A stretch of DNA of 64,000 bases, from positions 4,402,001 to 4,466,000 of the forward strand of contig CM055612.1 in assembly GCA_029379385.1 (NCBI GenBank), written 5' to 3'. The notes under the pieces are model-generated. The model was not told the origin of the DNA and did not search any database. It worked only from the letters and a program-made list of their open reading frames with translations. How positions within the stretch are numbered: position 1 is the stretch's first letter; the number at the start of each line of letters is the position of its first letter. This DNA is from Quillaja saponaria (taxonomy: Eukaryota > Streptophyta > Magnoliopsida > Fabales > Quillajaceae). This document shows positions 24,061 through 36,807 of the stretch, one piece after another. A program made the translations under genes and the position numbers.

Positions 24061-25668
24061 ATATGATGATCATACTTCAAAAAATAACATTGCTTTATTT
24101 GTGATCTAATGTCACCATTAGAGAACAAAACACATATGTAGAAAAGAAACATGAAAATAATAACAATAATGTATACAAAATAATTAATATACAAAAAGCC
24201 AAAGCTAGCTATATTAATCTCCCTAAGATGGTGGCATAGCTCTCTCTTTGAGCACACTCAAAATTAATTAAGACACATTAATTGTGACATAAATTTCATG
24301 CTAAAAAATTCCACTAAAACAATTCATGCTTAACATAAACGACTTTTAATCTCTCAATAACATAGGTTAATTAACTTTATGTTAAGGATTTGGATAGGAT
24401 CCGTACCAAATACTTAATATATTCACATCAAGCTTCTCGTACAACTAAAGATTATGTGAGACATATTAGGATAATAATAGACCCCTTCTATTTCAAAATT
24501 GACTCACACGATAAACTCAATAGACTGGATAATATTCGATTGCATTGAGTTTATAGACTAAAAGTGTCTCCTATGAATCAAAAATGATAAAAATGAAAAA
24601 TGATTTTCAATCAAAAAATGGTAATTTGAATTATTATTAATTTTTTTTAAAAGGAACATTCAATGAGACACAACATATTAAGGGGGAAGAAGCCATGGAG
24701 GGAATCCTGGGAATTGGTCAGGAGGAAGTTGGATAATAAAATCTGATTTATTGACGTGGCATCCAATGATTGGAGAAATGCATTAGATTTCATAGTAATT
24801 AAATTAAGAAGGAACCAGGGCCGACTATCAGGATTCATGGTTGGCTTGAATCCTTAACGGATTTTACGTGTAGAATTGGACATGCTGGTCTACTCTATAT
24901 TTGACTCTATCTTATTTGTATATGCATGTCCAAAAGAAGAGCATTTTATAATTCCCATTTGTATTTGAATTAATTAATTAATGCTGTTATGCCAATATAT
25001 AATAATTAAGATGCATGTTTGTTGTTTTTTTTTTTCTTTCTTCATAATAATACTCTCTCTCAACTCATATGACATTTGATAATTTAAAAATATTGATTAA
25101 TATTACAATGTTTTGATTAGTTAACACGCATTTTTGATCTAGTAAAAATAATTACGCCGAAATTAAATAATTCATGAAAATTATACTCTCTTACGACAAT
25201 TTTTAAATTTACAACTTAAAAAAGTCGAGTAATGAAAACATACATATCCTTAATCACCAAGTCATATTATACAAGTTATATACATGGAACGTAGACTTCT
25301 ATCTTGAATGTAAAGGCCCATATTAGGTGAGAGCTTCACAAACACAGAAACAATTCATATGGAATATATATTATGAAGTCTCCCAGGTTATAGTTAGTAC
25401 TCTGATCACATTGCAGTATCCCTCAAGTCAGTCTTTCTTTTTCAAGAAAATGAAACACTCCATCAAAACCTAATTGATGATCAGAACATTTTCTCTCCAT
25501 GCAAGTAAGTGATCTATTAAGAAAATTTTCTCAAATTGGGGAAGAAAATTATCATTATCTTCCCTTTTACATGATAGAAATTTAGAGAGCTTAAATTATT
25601 TTGTCAAGCTATTTTGTTTGTATTTGATCATGTGTCAAGTATAGACAGAAAGAGAAGGAAGCATAGAA

Positions 25669-27309
25669 ATGGAAGGGACTTGTTCAAAGGAGGAAACGTT
25701 GCCGCTGGGATTCCGGTTTCATCCAACAGATGAAGAACTCATTACTTACTACCTCATAAACAAGATATCAGACGCCAGTTTTACTGGAAGAGCAATAGGT
25801 GATGTTGATCTCAACAAGTGTGACCCCTGGGAGCTGCCAGGTTTGTACTTGTATTCTATAATAATAAACCTAGTTAGCTAACTTAGCTTTATTAATCATT
25901 TGATTTATATATATGTATATGTAGAGGATTTACTTTCTAGCATCCAAACTTTAAGATCTAAATCTTTGATCCATTTTTGGATCACTTGCATAAAAAACCC
26001 AAGATAATTTTTTGTTTTTAATTTTTATAAATAGAGGAAGTCCTGGTGTCAAATCCGGAATCCTGGACAGGGATACCTTATATTTAGATACCATTCCGTG
26101 CTTGAGCTAAATGCTCACGATGGTTCAGGATAGTATTTAAACATTTTCTCTGCATAATCTTTAATTCTCTGGTTAATTATTCCAATGGCACGTTATTATA
26201 TATGTTTGTTTTCATTTCTTGTGATATGGACAACATGACTACACATTTTATATTACTTAAAAATTTTCTCATCAAAGAAAGAAAAATCTCTCAGCTAATA
26301 ATTAATTAATCTGATCCAATTTTTTGCTATGAATTAGGGAAGGCAAAGATGGGAGAAAAAGAATGGTACTTCTTCAGTCTTAGAGATCGGAAATACCCAA
26401 CAGGTGTGAGAACAAATCGAGCAACAAACACTGGATACTGGAAGACTACAGGGAAAGACAAAGATATCCTCAACACTGTTACGTCTGACTTGGTTGGGAT
26501 GAAGAAGACATTGGTTTTCTACAAAGGTAGAGCTCCAAGAGGACAGAAAACTAACTGGGTCATGCATGAATATCGCACTCACTCAAAATCAACCTTGAGA
26601 AATACCAAGGTACGTGTACAACAAGCGCCGTATATATATATATATATGTATTATCTAATTTTGTAAGTACTTTTTATATCGATGTGTAAAATTTATGAAG
26701 CGACACGTCGTGTTGAACATGCAGGATGATTGGGTGGTCTGCCGGGTCTTCCAGAAAAGTGGTGGTGTAAAAAAGTACCCTGCAAATGCAAGAGCTAGTT
26801 ATATGATCAATCCATACAACTTGGATATAGGTTCTAGTTTTATAACAACACCAATGATGCAACTGGGAGATCCTACTCAGTTCCTTTATGGAAGGAATTA
26901 CATGAGCAATGCAGAATTAGCAGAGATTGCAAGGGTTTTAAGAGGAAGTGGATCAGACAGTGCTATTAATTATAATCTACCAATGCAATCCCAATTGAAT
27001 TACCCAGTAGTAGCAGGTGAAGGCTTCACGAGATCTGGGCTGAATTTAAATCTTGCAGGAGGAGGAGGAGGGGCTGCAACACAAGAATTTCTCAGGTCAA
27101 TGACACCGCCGCCACCGCTGCCGCATGCACAACAGTTTCCCCTGGCAATGACTCAGAATGCTTTTAGTTCCACCATGATGGTAGCTAGTTCTCTTGCTGA
27201 AGAGAATGCAGGGTATGGCACAGAATTGAACCGAGCAAATGCTCCCAGCAATAGGTATACAGGCATGGGCCATTGCCTGGATTTAGATAGTTACTGGCCT
27301 TCCAGCTAA
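25669..27309 (+). CDS. NAC-domain transcription factor (NAM/CUC-type group)
   Basis: Three exons: 25669-25840, 26338-26609 and 26725-27309. The introns are GT..AG and sit at the positions usual for NAC genes. The product is 342 aa. The NAC domain covers residues about 10-165. Subdomain A is [19 protein letters not shown], followed by [73 protein letters not shown] and [12 protein letters not shown]. The C-terminal half is polar with Gly and Pro runs (encoded near 27058-27120) and ends [10 protein letters not shown], an aromatic-acidic end like known NAC activation tails. The family binds CGT-core DNA as dimers in the nucleus. LPLGFRF has Leu where most members have Pro (LPPGFRF). I cannot place it in a named subgroup with confidence. 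Confidence 0.92.
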
Positions 27310-30135
27310 AAGGGGGAGAGATTCAGTGAGCAAATTAGAGAAAATCTTGATTATTAGATTATATGGAATAGATAGTATTACAGTTGTAGCTATAAAAAAG
27401 TTTCTCTACTCTTCTTGTGTTTCTGTCACATAAGGATGAAATCTGGCTAACTAAAAACGCAGCTATTGCGATTGCACCTTTTGATTAGCCCCCTTTTCTT
27501 TCTTAGTTGAGATATAACTACAAGATCAATTAGTTATTTGCATTTCTCTTTCTCTCATCCAAGCTGCTCATTTCAATTTCTGCTCCTCACAGTAAACTTC
27601 AAACTCAATGAATGATCAATTAAGACTCCACCTCGAGTTCAAAAATTCAAACTTCAAGACTGATTTGCCAATAGCATGATCCCAAATACATCATGGGAAT
27701 GACAACCTTTTCAAACCACAGTTCTACCTATTCAAGGGTTGAGTGTAGTAATAAAAGAGTTACATTCTCACTTTGAAAACACAATTTGAACCTCCTTAAA
27801 ACAGGCAATTGTTAGGAAAACCTCCAAGTAGCAACAAAAATTAAAAAATTAAAAAATTGATCTCACATAGAAAAAGAAGAAAAAAAAAAAAAAAAGTATA
27901 ACTTAACCACTTGATTGTCTTCAATTTTCTTTAGAAAACAAAGGTCAACAACTAAATCAAGCAAAACACTCATAAACTGAAAATTGTGAATGAGATTAAC
28001 AAATACAATGTTTTTGACTCCGTATTCAAGTTTCCCATAGTAATAAAATCTTACGTTTAAAACTTGAGCACTCAGTATCCAGGCACATAGAGAATTGAAT
28101 TTCTGTACGGACCCTCTAGTTCATCGAACATCTTGAAAATTGAAATAGATGATACAAATTTTAGTTCTGGTAAACAATCCATGTAGTGGAAATAATTTAC
28201 TATGAAGCAAGAACTAGAAAATAAAAAAGAATATCTAACAAAATTAACATAGTAACATGATACATGAATATCTAGACAGCTTGAATGGCCCCTTCTGTAT
28301 AGACTATAGAATACGTGCCACAACCTTGCCCACCAGAAAAACATCGGTCAGCAGCTTCAAGCTTCAGCAATCAGAAATTTATACCGCCAAAATGCTCAGA
28401 GGACCAGCAAAAACCCTAATGCATAAAATAAACATTATAATTTGAGAAAATAATGTAGACAGCAGTCAACCTGCTAAAAGCAAAAAGAAAAACCAAAGAA
28501 TTGATTTGAACAATCAGAGTCAATATGATTATGAACACCTCCCCCAAATAAAAGTAAAAAAATAAAAAGTAAAAATAAAAATCAATAAACAACATCTAAG
28601 TCAAGCACTACAGTGCCAAACCTCTAAAATTTTATATCAAATTCTGTATGATGTGTATACCGATTACCGAAAGTCAACTATATTGATAGCATTTCATTCC
28701 CTGCTCTCCGATAAATTTGTGCAACTCAATCTCATAATACTAATTCACATGGAAGGCTATAATCCTACTAATAGTAAGTACTGTCCAGTGTATGCATAGC
28801 CCCTTCATAATAAGACAAAAGAGAATCCCTCAATGGAAATCCCACTTAATGCTTTTACTATCACTAAATGTAAAGTGGTAAATAAATTTCTAATTCAAGT
28901 GTGTGTAGCTATACTTGGATAAATTTGTACATCTACCAGGAAATTTTGTTAGTATCAGGTAAACGAAAGAAGAGAGAGAACAGTGACATACTTGAGAATC
29001 TCTTTTGACAGTGTACCTAGTTACTAGTGCAATGAAACTATTGCTACATACAAATGAGACCAAACTCTGCAACTTCATCTCTAAAAGCAAAAGCCCACTA
29101 GTTCCTCTAGCATACAACACAAGCCAAAGAAGTTATATACTATATATAAAACTCTATGCATTTGACTGGTATGTCTATAAAATAAGAATTACTCTCAAAG
29201 TTGACTCCCCTCATATTAAAGGATATATATTATGTCAAGTTGCGAGGGCCATCAAATTCTCAATGTAAATAAGCTTTGACAAAATTTTGAAGTTACAGAT
29301 TTTAACTGTCTGTCAATCTCCCATAGAAGTCTATAATTTCATTAGAGCTGAAAACGAGTCGAGTATCTCAACACTCGAGCTTGAGCTAAAAAGCCTATTC
29401 GAGTTCGAGTTAGAATACGAGCACTCAATTGAAAAAGTTGAATAAATAATATATGGTAAATAAAAATTATTTTTTATAATTAAATAATATATAAATTTAT
29501 TAAATAAAATAAGTAAAGAAAAGAAATTTATACATTTATTTAATTAATATTTTAAAAATATATGTAACTTACTCGAACTACTCGTCAAGTATCGAGCCTG
29601 AGTATATAAACAAAGCCCAAACTCAGAACTCGGATTCGATACTTTTGATCCGGAATCAATCGAATACAAGCCGAGTAGTTCTTGGGCCAAATCCAAATAA
29701 AGACTTGAACTACAGTCAGACAAGAGTCACAAGACATAAAAATTGTACTAAGAGGCAGTAGGCTGAAGGAGAATAATTCCTAATTCACTCTAGCAGAAGT
29801 AAAACCGAGGATCAACTGAACTTTTGAGATGAAGATCTTGTAAATACCAGGATTAATAGTTTCTCTTTTAAAGATTTCCACCTTCCTCTGTTGAAAGAAA
29901 TATATGTTCGAGCTGAATTTGTTGCTGATTTGTTTGTCTAGAGGTGCTTCCTCTTCTATAAGTTTTTAGCAGTTGTTTTATTGAAATCTCAGGTCTACCA
30001 CACCCCCCCCCCCCCCAAAAAAAAAAAAAAACACAGTTCATAAGCAGTAATGAACAATGATATTTTAAGGAAATTTTATTGAAGCATACCTAATAACTCT
30101 CCCAACAACAGATCAGTAAACAACCTCGTGTTACC
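27310..30135. other. Intergenic region between NAC and coiled-coil genes
   Basis: 2.8 kb containing the NAC 3'UTR on the left and the coiled-coil gene 3'UTR on the right. It is AT-rich with poly-A tracts, including a C14-A15 homopolymer junction at 30003-30031 where base calls should be distrusted. A TCGAG-rich repeat-like block is at 29345-29690. No supported gene. Confidence 0.45.
29345..29690. repeat. Possible hAT-type MITE remnant rich in TCGAG motifs
   Basis: GCTGAAAACGAGTCGAGTAT at the left, then repeated ACTCGAGCTTGAGCT, TTCGAGTTCGAGTT, ACTCGAACTACTCG and AAGCCGAGTAGTTC towards the right, with an AT-rich middle. Plant hAT MITEs often start with GTGAAAACGAGYCGAG and carry clustered CTCGAG subterminal motifs. 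Perfect terminal inverted repeats and an 8-base duplication are not evident, so this is a degraded copy at best. Confidence 0.4.
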
Positions 30136-33100
30136 CTACTTGTCTGGATGCACTCGTTTAGCCTTGCGACGTGAATGGTTCGTGTTAGAAGGTCGAACAG
30201 GTTTGTTCGCTTTTTTGCTGGAGAATAAAAGCATATGAAGAATTAATATACTAATAGAGTATGTCAGAGAGAGATGAATATACACAGAAAATTTAGACCA
30301 CAATTTTAAAGAGGATAGTAAAACTGACCAGAAAATGGCAGAAAAAAATCTAGCCAAAATGATGATGGGTAAGGCCAACAAAGCAGAGGCCTACAAAGCA
30401 AAACGGTTATGTCAAATTGCATACAAGTTAAATGAGTAATAAATAGACAGAAAACATGGAAATAGACAAATAGTTGACTCGTACCGCAAACCATTCGAAT
30501 TCTTTGGTAGCAAGGGGTCTAGTAAGTTCATGTTTCTTCAGTGTCTCTTGAACAGTAGCTTGAACCTTAAATAGCAGAACGAATAGTTTGATGTAAGACT
30601 ACAGTAAGCAATATAAGATTCATCTTTTTTATATAAAGTATACCCTCCTTTCTTTTCTGTATAAAGCAAATTTAAGAATAAGTTAAATATACTTTAAGGT
30701 AAAGTACTCTTAGAGATCAGACGACAATTATGATCTACTTGTAAAAGTGAATACACCGCAGGCAAAAGCCTAACAACAACACCACCACTGCCACATCACC
30801 CCACTGCCCCATGAAGAAAAGGAACCAAAAAAAACTGCAATGACAACTGTACTAAACCAGTCTATTTGAATTTTCTTCTCATAATACATAGCAAGAAAGG
30901 CATCTAAGTGATGAATCAAGAATGACATAATTTTTTTGTTCCATTGTCTGAAATCTGTCCCACAAGGAAAAAAAATAGCTAAAGCATTAAATATCTACTT
31001 GCATTATTGTAGGTATGAAATGATGTGAAGTCTATCAAAACGATCAAACATTCAATTACAAAGAAGAATAAGAAAACTTTCTAGAAGATGTAGCACTGCA
31101 CCATTGTGAAAGAATCAAGATAGTCATATACAGGATTCCAATATGCTAAAAGATCATCTATATTTAGAAATCATAGCTCTTTAATGGGATAATAACTTAA
31201 TTCCACCCCCACTAAGAATAAGAAAGCAAGATAATTTCATATCAGAAACCCGTAAATTCTTGCTCAGCGAGCCTGACCTGTACTTAAAGAGCCATATATG
31301 CATTGATCAGAAGCCTGACCTGATTATGGTAAGTAGTTGCTGACTTTAGGAACTCCCCATAAGCATGGACAACCTTATTTGTGTAGGGCTCTAAAGCCAC
31401 CCTTGCTTTATTAACATGCGGTTTTGTTGCAACAGCAACCTGATCAATATATGGCTTACTGAACCTTTTAGCTTCCTGTCAGCCAATGAAGAATGATTAA
31501 GATTGATATACACACAACCATTAAACCAGATGAATGAACTAGGGAGTGATACCTGAAAATAAGGATCCACAGATTCCTGCACCCTGATAAAGTGTGGTGA
31601 TATTGAGCTCTTCGATGCCTCATAAACCTCAATAGTTTTTGTAGTCAGTAATTGGACATGAGGTTCAACTTTTGTTTTCACCACAATCCACTGTTCTTTT
31701 ACAGCAGGAATCCATTTCTTCAAGTGATAGGTCAGAGAACAAGAAAAAGAAGTGAGAAACGAATATCATCCAAAATTAATAATGTCTTGATCTTCCACAC
31801 AAAGGACAACACTCCGACAAACATTCATGTCAATCTACCATTGAATTTTTTTTTAGTTAGTGATTGGACATGAGGTTCAATATTTGTTTTCACCACAATC
31901 CACTGCTCATTTATGGCAGGAAACCATTTCTTCAAGTGATAGGACAAAGAACAAGAAAAAAGAAGAAGTGAGAAATGAATATCATCCAAAATTAATAATT
32001 GCTTCCACACTAAGTACTCTCAGATAAACATTTCATGTCAATCTACAATTGCATTAAAAATTGAGATTTGCATAACCCCACAATTTAGAATTTCAAGTCA
32101 AATGAACCATGTCCCCAACATATATATATATATATATAGATAGATGTTTGTGTGCGTGTATATATATGGAAAAGCAACTCCAAGACACAGAGCACAAATC
32201 TCAAGATCATTAAAGAGTGGCTTACAATTTTGACTGTTTCCAAATGTGGTTCAGCCCACTTTTTAGCCTTTTCCTTTTTCTCCAGGGCCTGTAACAAATA
32301 GTAAAGACTTAGGAAACATAGATTAAAATTGAGCAACAGAAACAAGCAATGGTTAAGAATACCTAAGAGACAGTAGAAACCGAAAGAGTACCTTCTCAAC
32401 AACCAGATCAAAGGCAGGTTTACCGTGTTGATTCCAATGAGTCCCCACAAATGACTGGAAGGACATATTATATCAGAACTGATGCAAAGACTGGTGTACG
32501 AAGATAATATGCATGAAAACTTACCTGGCAGCGAATCAAATGTGCAGCCAGCCAAGGTGGAAGCCAAGCACCATGCACCTGATTATGAATATGAACATGC
32601 ATCAGTTAAATGCGGGGACCCGTATGATTAAGATCGTTCAGATACCCATCGATCAGCAAAAAGGAAAAGGAATTTTTGATCTCATACTGCTATTACCATC
32701 AACAAAGACTAGATAATCCATCTAATAACATAGTGTCAACTGGCAAATGATATGTCAACGGATCTGCAGCTTAAGTTTCTAGATCCTATCTAACATCTAT
32801 ATTTTGTTAAGTATTTGAAATTTTGAACCACATTGTTGCCACTCCAATATCTGGCCTTCCAAGTCAAAGACCACAAAATTAAGTCATTTCATCAGCCGCA
32901 TTCAGATTATTTCCTCTGTCCCAAATTAAGCATCTCTTCAGAAAAGCACAAGTTCCAAGGCAAACAGTATACAGATCACAGTTTTTTACCCTTTAGTGTC
33001 AATTTTACTTTTATATGGTGCACAGTCTAGTGGAATTTTTTGATATTTCTCCCCTGTTTTGAATAGTCTTAAAAAATGGTATTTTGGATTTAGATATTAT

Positions 33101-35952
33101 AAAGCTTTGACTATTTAAAAGTCACATTCACTTTCAGGGTCAAAAAAAGCAAAGAAAGATACCGGGGAAAGGTTCATTTATCTCACTTTTCTTTGACTAG
33201 TATAATGGCCAGGATCTGCCATTAACTTCTATTCCTAGGCTATGATCTTTCATCAGTAGCACTCCTAGCAAATGCAAACAGGAAAATTTGAATCAAAATT
33301 TTTCAAGGCTTTGTAGAAGAACAGCTTCATCTTTTACAAAGCCTACTCTCCTATAATTGCTAGATTCATAGTTGAATCACCACCTAGATTTCTATGGATG
33401 TGTGGTCCACTTTTCTACGACAGTAGATATAAATTAACAGAAGGAAATGCTTCAAGCAGTTAGCAGTTAAATTTTATTGCAAGAAAATATCACATAGCTG
33501 CAGGCAGCCAAGATGAGGAAGATTGGCATTTCCCAGAAATTAATATGGACTACAAAGCAAGACCAGATTCTGGACTTTCTAGAATTGAAACTCTTTCTTC
33601 AATATCAAAAACATTAAAGCAGATAATAAATTATTCAACATTTTAACCAGAAAGAAATAATCCTGACACAGCTACCTCTCATGCTTATGAGCAACGTATG
33701 AATGATATAAGGAATTAAATTGAATTATTACCTCAATTAAATCTTTAGACCTTGAAGCCACTTCTTCCTTAGCTTTCACCACTTCTGCCTACAAAAAATA
33801 ATAGGAAAAAGATAAACATAAAAAGAAAGGAATGACATGTAAAAAGAAAAAGAGGTAATAGACGGCCATTATAATCATTAAGCATCTTTGCATAAGACAA
33901 GTCATTATAATACCTCTGCCACTTTAAGGGCTCGTTCTATTTTACGAATCTTGGTCTTCTGCTCCACATTTATCTTTTCAAGCTGTAAAGCACATCATTG
34001 ACAAGGTTAAATTATCCACAAAACCTCAAAGTAAACAAATTTCATAGTAGCTAAATGCCTAAATTCGATTAACTGTATATTTCCAATAAATGATATTCTC
34101 ACTAGTATTTCAACATAAATGCAATAAAGCCCCCACAATGTTTAAATATGTTAATTGAGATGGCATATCTTCAACAAGAACAAGAAAACAGAAAAACCAT
34201 GGTTTTTAATCACAAATGCTAGCAAGTACCAAAAGCAAAAAAATCCAGGAAGATAGAAAATCATAGCACGATTTCATAGGAATTAAAAATAACCTTGCCA
34301 CTAAAAGAACTTACATCCTCTAGTTTTGAGTTCAAGTCATTAATTTTCTTCTCAGCTTCATTTTCCCTGGTTTCCAATGTCAATTTCTCCCTATTTTGAA
34401 TATCTAACTCCCTTTTAAGCTTATCCACCTGCATAGAAAACTAAAAATATTAAGCATACAAATCTTCGTGAGTGCACCTGAGAGTGCATGGAGTTGAATT
34501 TATACTCCGAATCTCCAATAACCTCAATAACTGACCTGCTTCTCTAGTACACTGGCACGTGCATTGGCCTTTCCAACCTGCTCTTCAGTATGTAATGTAC
34601 CTTTTTTCTGGGGAAGAAAAACAATGGTACGGTAACTTCTTTAGGTCGCAACTTGGACCAAGCAATAAAAATGATGTTTATAAAGAATAAAGAGGGAAAA
34701 TACATTATCATTACTAAAAGTAGGATTCCTATTAAACTATAAGTGGATAATCCAAATTACAAATAGAGAAGCTGTCCTTGCATGTATTAAGTTAGTATGC
34801 AATCAAGCAAGTTAGCTTCCAACCTGATGAGTACAAAAAACATTAAGATAAAAGAAATCAAAACCATAAAATGGAAATATCTTGGTTTTGACTTTTGAGG
34901 ACTCTAACCTGGAGAGATCCAATCTCAGTCTGCAAGAAGGCAATGCTAGCTGAACTGTCCTGGATGATTTTCTCCTTCAACGCTATTACATCATCCTTCT
35001 TTTTCAGCTCTTCTGATTTTTCGTTGATGTGAGATTCTTCAATAGTAGACAGACAGGTGTCAGCCGGAAAAAAGCAAGCACCAGAACCGAGTCCATGTAG
35101 TCAGTAAATCTCTTTATAGAAAAGCGTAATAGTGTTATCAAGGATCATTAGACTTTATGTGCATATACACATTAAGCAGCATCTCGAATATCCAAAAACT
35201 CCCGAGGCATTTTTACTGACAATGAAAGGAAAACTACGATGAAGAAACAAATCAAATCTCCACACACATTTTTAACTATGCAACTTGAATTAAGTTCTGT
35301 ACGCTTGTTCTCCTTCTCTGGAAAGTATGACGTTATCAACCCCTATTATATCAGGATTTTTCGTTATACCTCATTTAGTTGGCCATGCTAGCAATTCAAA
35401 TTCCTTACAATCAGCACTAAACTGGAATAAATGGCAAGCATAAAATTCATTCATTGTATAGAGATTAACTGAACCAAAGTTAACAAAAATAAACCCTAGA
35501 CTCCTAGCAGATTTACAACTCGTGCCACACTGTATAGCGAAGTCAAACTCCCATATTTTTCTCACTTTTTCCTTTTCTGGATTTATTTTCATTACTATGA
35601 ATTCCATAATTACTACACCATGATTTTACTTCCAGTATTTTTTAAGATTCTAAGCATTTCAAACAGTAAAAAGAAGAAAATAACACTGAATCTTCAACTT
35701 AATTTTCCCTTTAGTTTCTCAGCAACCGAACAACAAAACAAAAGTCTATCCAGATGAATATACTAACCAAGGATTTGGATCTTAGACTTGAGTTCATCCA
35801 CTTCGTTCTTAAGCCCCGTAAAATCCAAGCCGACGCCGACGACTTCAACTTTCTCATCTTCTTCACCTCCGATTGAAACATCAGCCCTACTGTCTGAGAG
35901 AACTAACAGCTAGAAAAACCATCGACAAGACAACGAGCTTTGATGGCGCCAT
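30136..35952 (-). CDS. Secreted/ER coiled-coil protein with C-terminal membrane segment (myosin-heavy-chain-like, At4g31340/At2g24420 type), frameshift in exon 1
   Basis: Fourteen exons on the minus strand: 35952-35768, 35036-34909, 34607-34536, 34428-34315, 33982-33914, 33788-33732, 32578-32525, 32454-32392, 32288-32226, 31717-31553, 31475-31320, 30565-30485, 30390-30329 and 30217-30136. The product would be about 449 aa. It has a hydrophobic N-terminus ([14 protein letters not shown]), a long heptad-rich coiled coil in exons 2-6 ([37 protein letters not shown]), and a conserved block [34 protein letters not shown], a transmembrane segment [18 protein letters not shown], and a basic tail ([12 protein letters not shown]) follow. 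Molecular function is unknown to me. From the ATG the frame meets TAG after 21 codons (35889-35887). One extra base between about 35922 and 35908 explains this, since removing it restores a signal peptide joined to [13 protein letters not shown]. All other exon phases agree. Confidence 0.85.
31636..32056 (-). repeat. Tandem duplication of half of exon 10 plus its upstream intron
   Basis: Two adjacent direct copies of about 205 bases, 31636-31847 and 31850-32056, share the intron stretch with GAATATCATCCAAAATTAAT, the acceptor TATCACTTGAAG, and the first 27 or so codons of exon 10. The real exon reads [20 protein letters not shown], the copy [20 protein letters not shown]. The copy (31935-31850) lacks the second half of the exon. 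A possible donor in it (AATG/GTAGATTG) would leave the wrong phase, so inclusion would break the frame. It is probably a dead exon, possibly a poison exon. Confidence 0.8.
32579..33731 (-). other. Intron 6 of the coiled-coil gene
   Basis: A 1.15-kb intron. No further exon, RNA or repeat was identified. Small open frames in it (for example 32833-33030) show no family features. Confidence 0.5.
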
Positions 35953-36807
35953 GGCTGTGTAGAGTTTCCGCCAACAAAACTTCGTGAGAAACAAAGAAAA
36001 AGGAAACGGAGAGTATCTGAAAACAACTACAAGCATAAAAATCTCATCGTTCGTAAGCGTGGAAGGCGAGTGATTTTTTATTTTATTTTTTCTTATTGTC
36101 GATTTGAATAAAAGAAAAAATTTAAACTGAGTTGGCTGTTATTAACCTTACGGGATTTGCCACATAGAAGTATAGAAAGGATCTAAATCTATAGGATTTG
36201 TAGTTTGAGTAGGATCATGACACGTGGATGTTGCAACATTAAACCTGCGACACCGTGTTGGTGTGGTTCACAAAACAAGTAGGTGGGTGCGTGACACCGT
36301 CTAAGCAGGTTTCGGTTGTTGGGAAAGTTACTCTTGCCGCCTAACAAACTTAATCACTACTTTAGTTCTTGCAGATTATATCATTTTCTAAATTCGTTTT
36401 AAATTTTTTTTACTTTCTAATTAGGTCCTAATAGAATAAGGATTCAGTTTTATTATTTAACTAGTTTTGCCATGCGTGAATCGTGTGCATAATCAAAAAT
36501 TAAATTTAATAAAAATTGACATTTCATATTAATTACATTAAATAAATAGATAAATTCAAAAAAAAAAATCATAATATAAATATTTTTTTTAATATTCTAA
36601 AGATAGAAAAAAAATGAACACAATAATATTATAACCACAAAAAGTATAATCTTAATTTTTTTTAACTTTTTTTAATTTTCATATTATAATTAATTGTAAC
36701 TTATTACATAAAAAATTTGAGAAATTCAGTTTTCAATACTATTAATATATAGTTATTAACAAATTATAGATTTATTAAAATGAAAATAATTAAGAAAACT
36801 AATATTA
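35953..36807. other. Promoter side of the coiled-coil gene, then AT-rich DNA
   Basis: 35953-36060 is the presumed 5'UTR. GACACGTGGATG at about 36219 contains a perfect G-box (CACGTG) about 270 bases upstream of the ATG. From 36400 the DNA becomes strongly AT-rich and leads into the 20-base repeat array. Confidence 0.45.

Larger units (their letters stand above)
20161..25668. other. AT-rich intergenic region, promoter of the NAC gene at the right end
   Basis: 5.5 kb with no supported gene. It contains a diverged tandem duplication (20249-20560), two AT microsatellites and many homopolymers. Open frames at 21517-21738, 22145-22363, 23052-23240 and 24647-24838 have skewed composition and no recognisable motif. 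The last few hundred bases before 25669 are the presumed NAC promoter and 5'UTR. Confidence 0.5.

Noticed and set aside
24512..24553. Short inverted repeat TAAACTCAAT ... ATTGAGTTTA as a regulatory hairpin
   Set aside because: Arms of about 10 bases in AT-rich DNA are expected by chance, and no gene is next to it.
26695..26724. ATG upstream of NAC exon 3 as an alternative start
   Set aside because: It lies in intron 2, and the CAG/GATGATTGGG acceptor plus domain continuity with exon 2 shows the frame is spliced.
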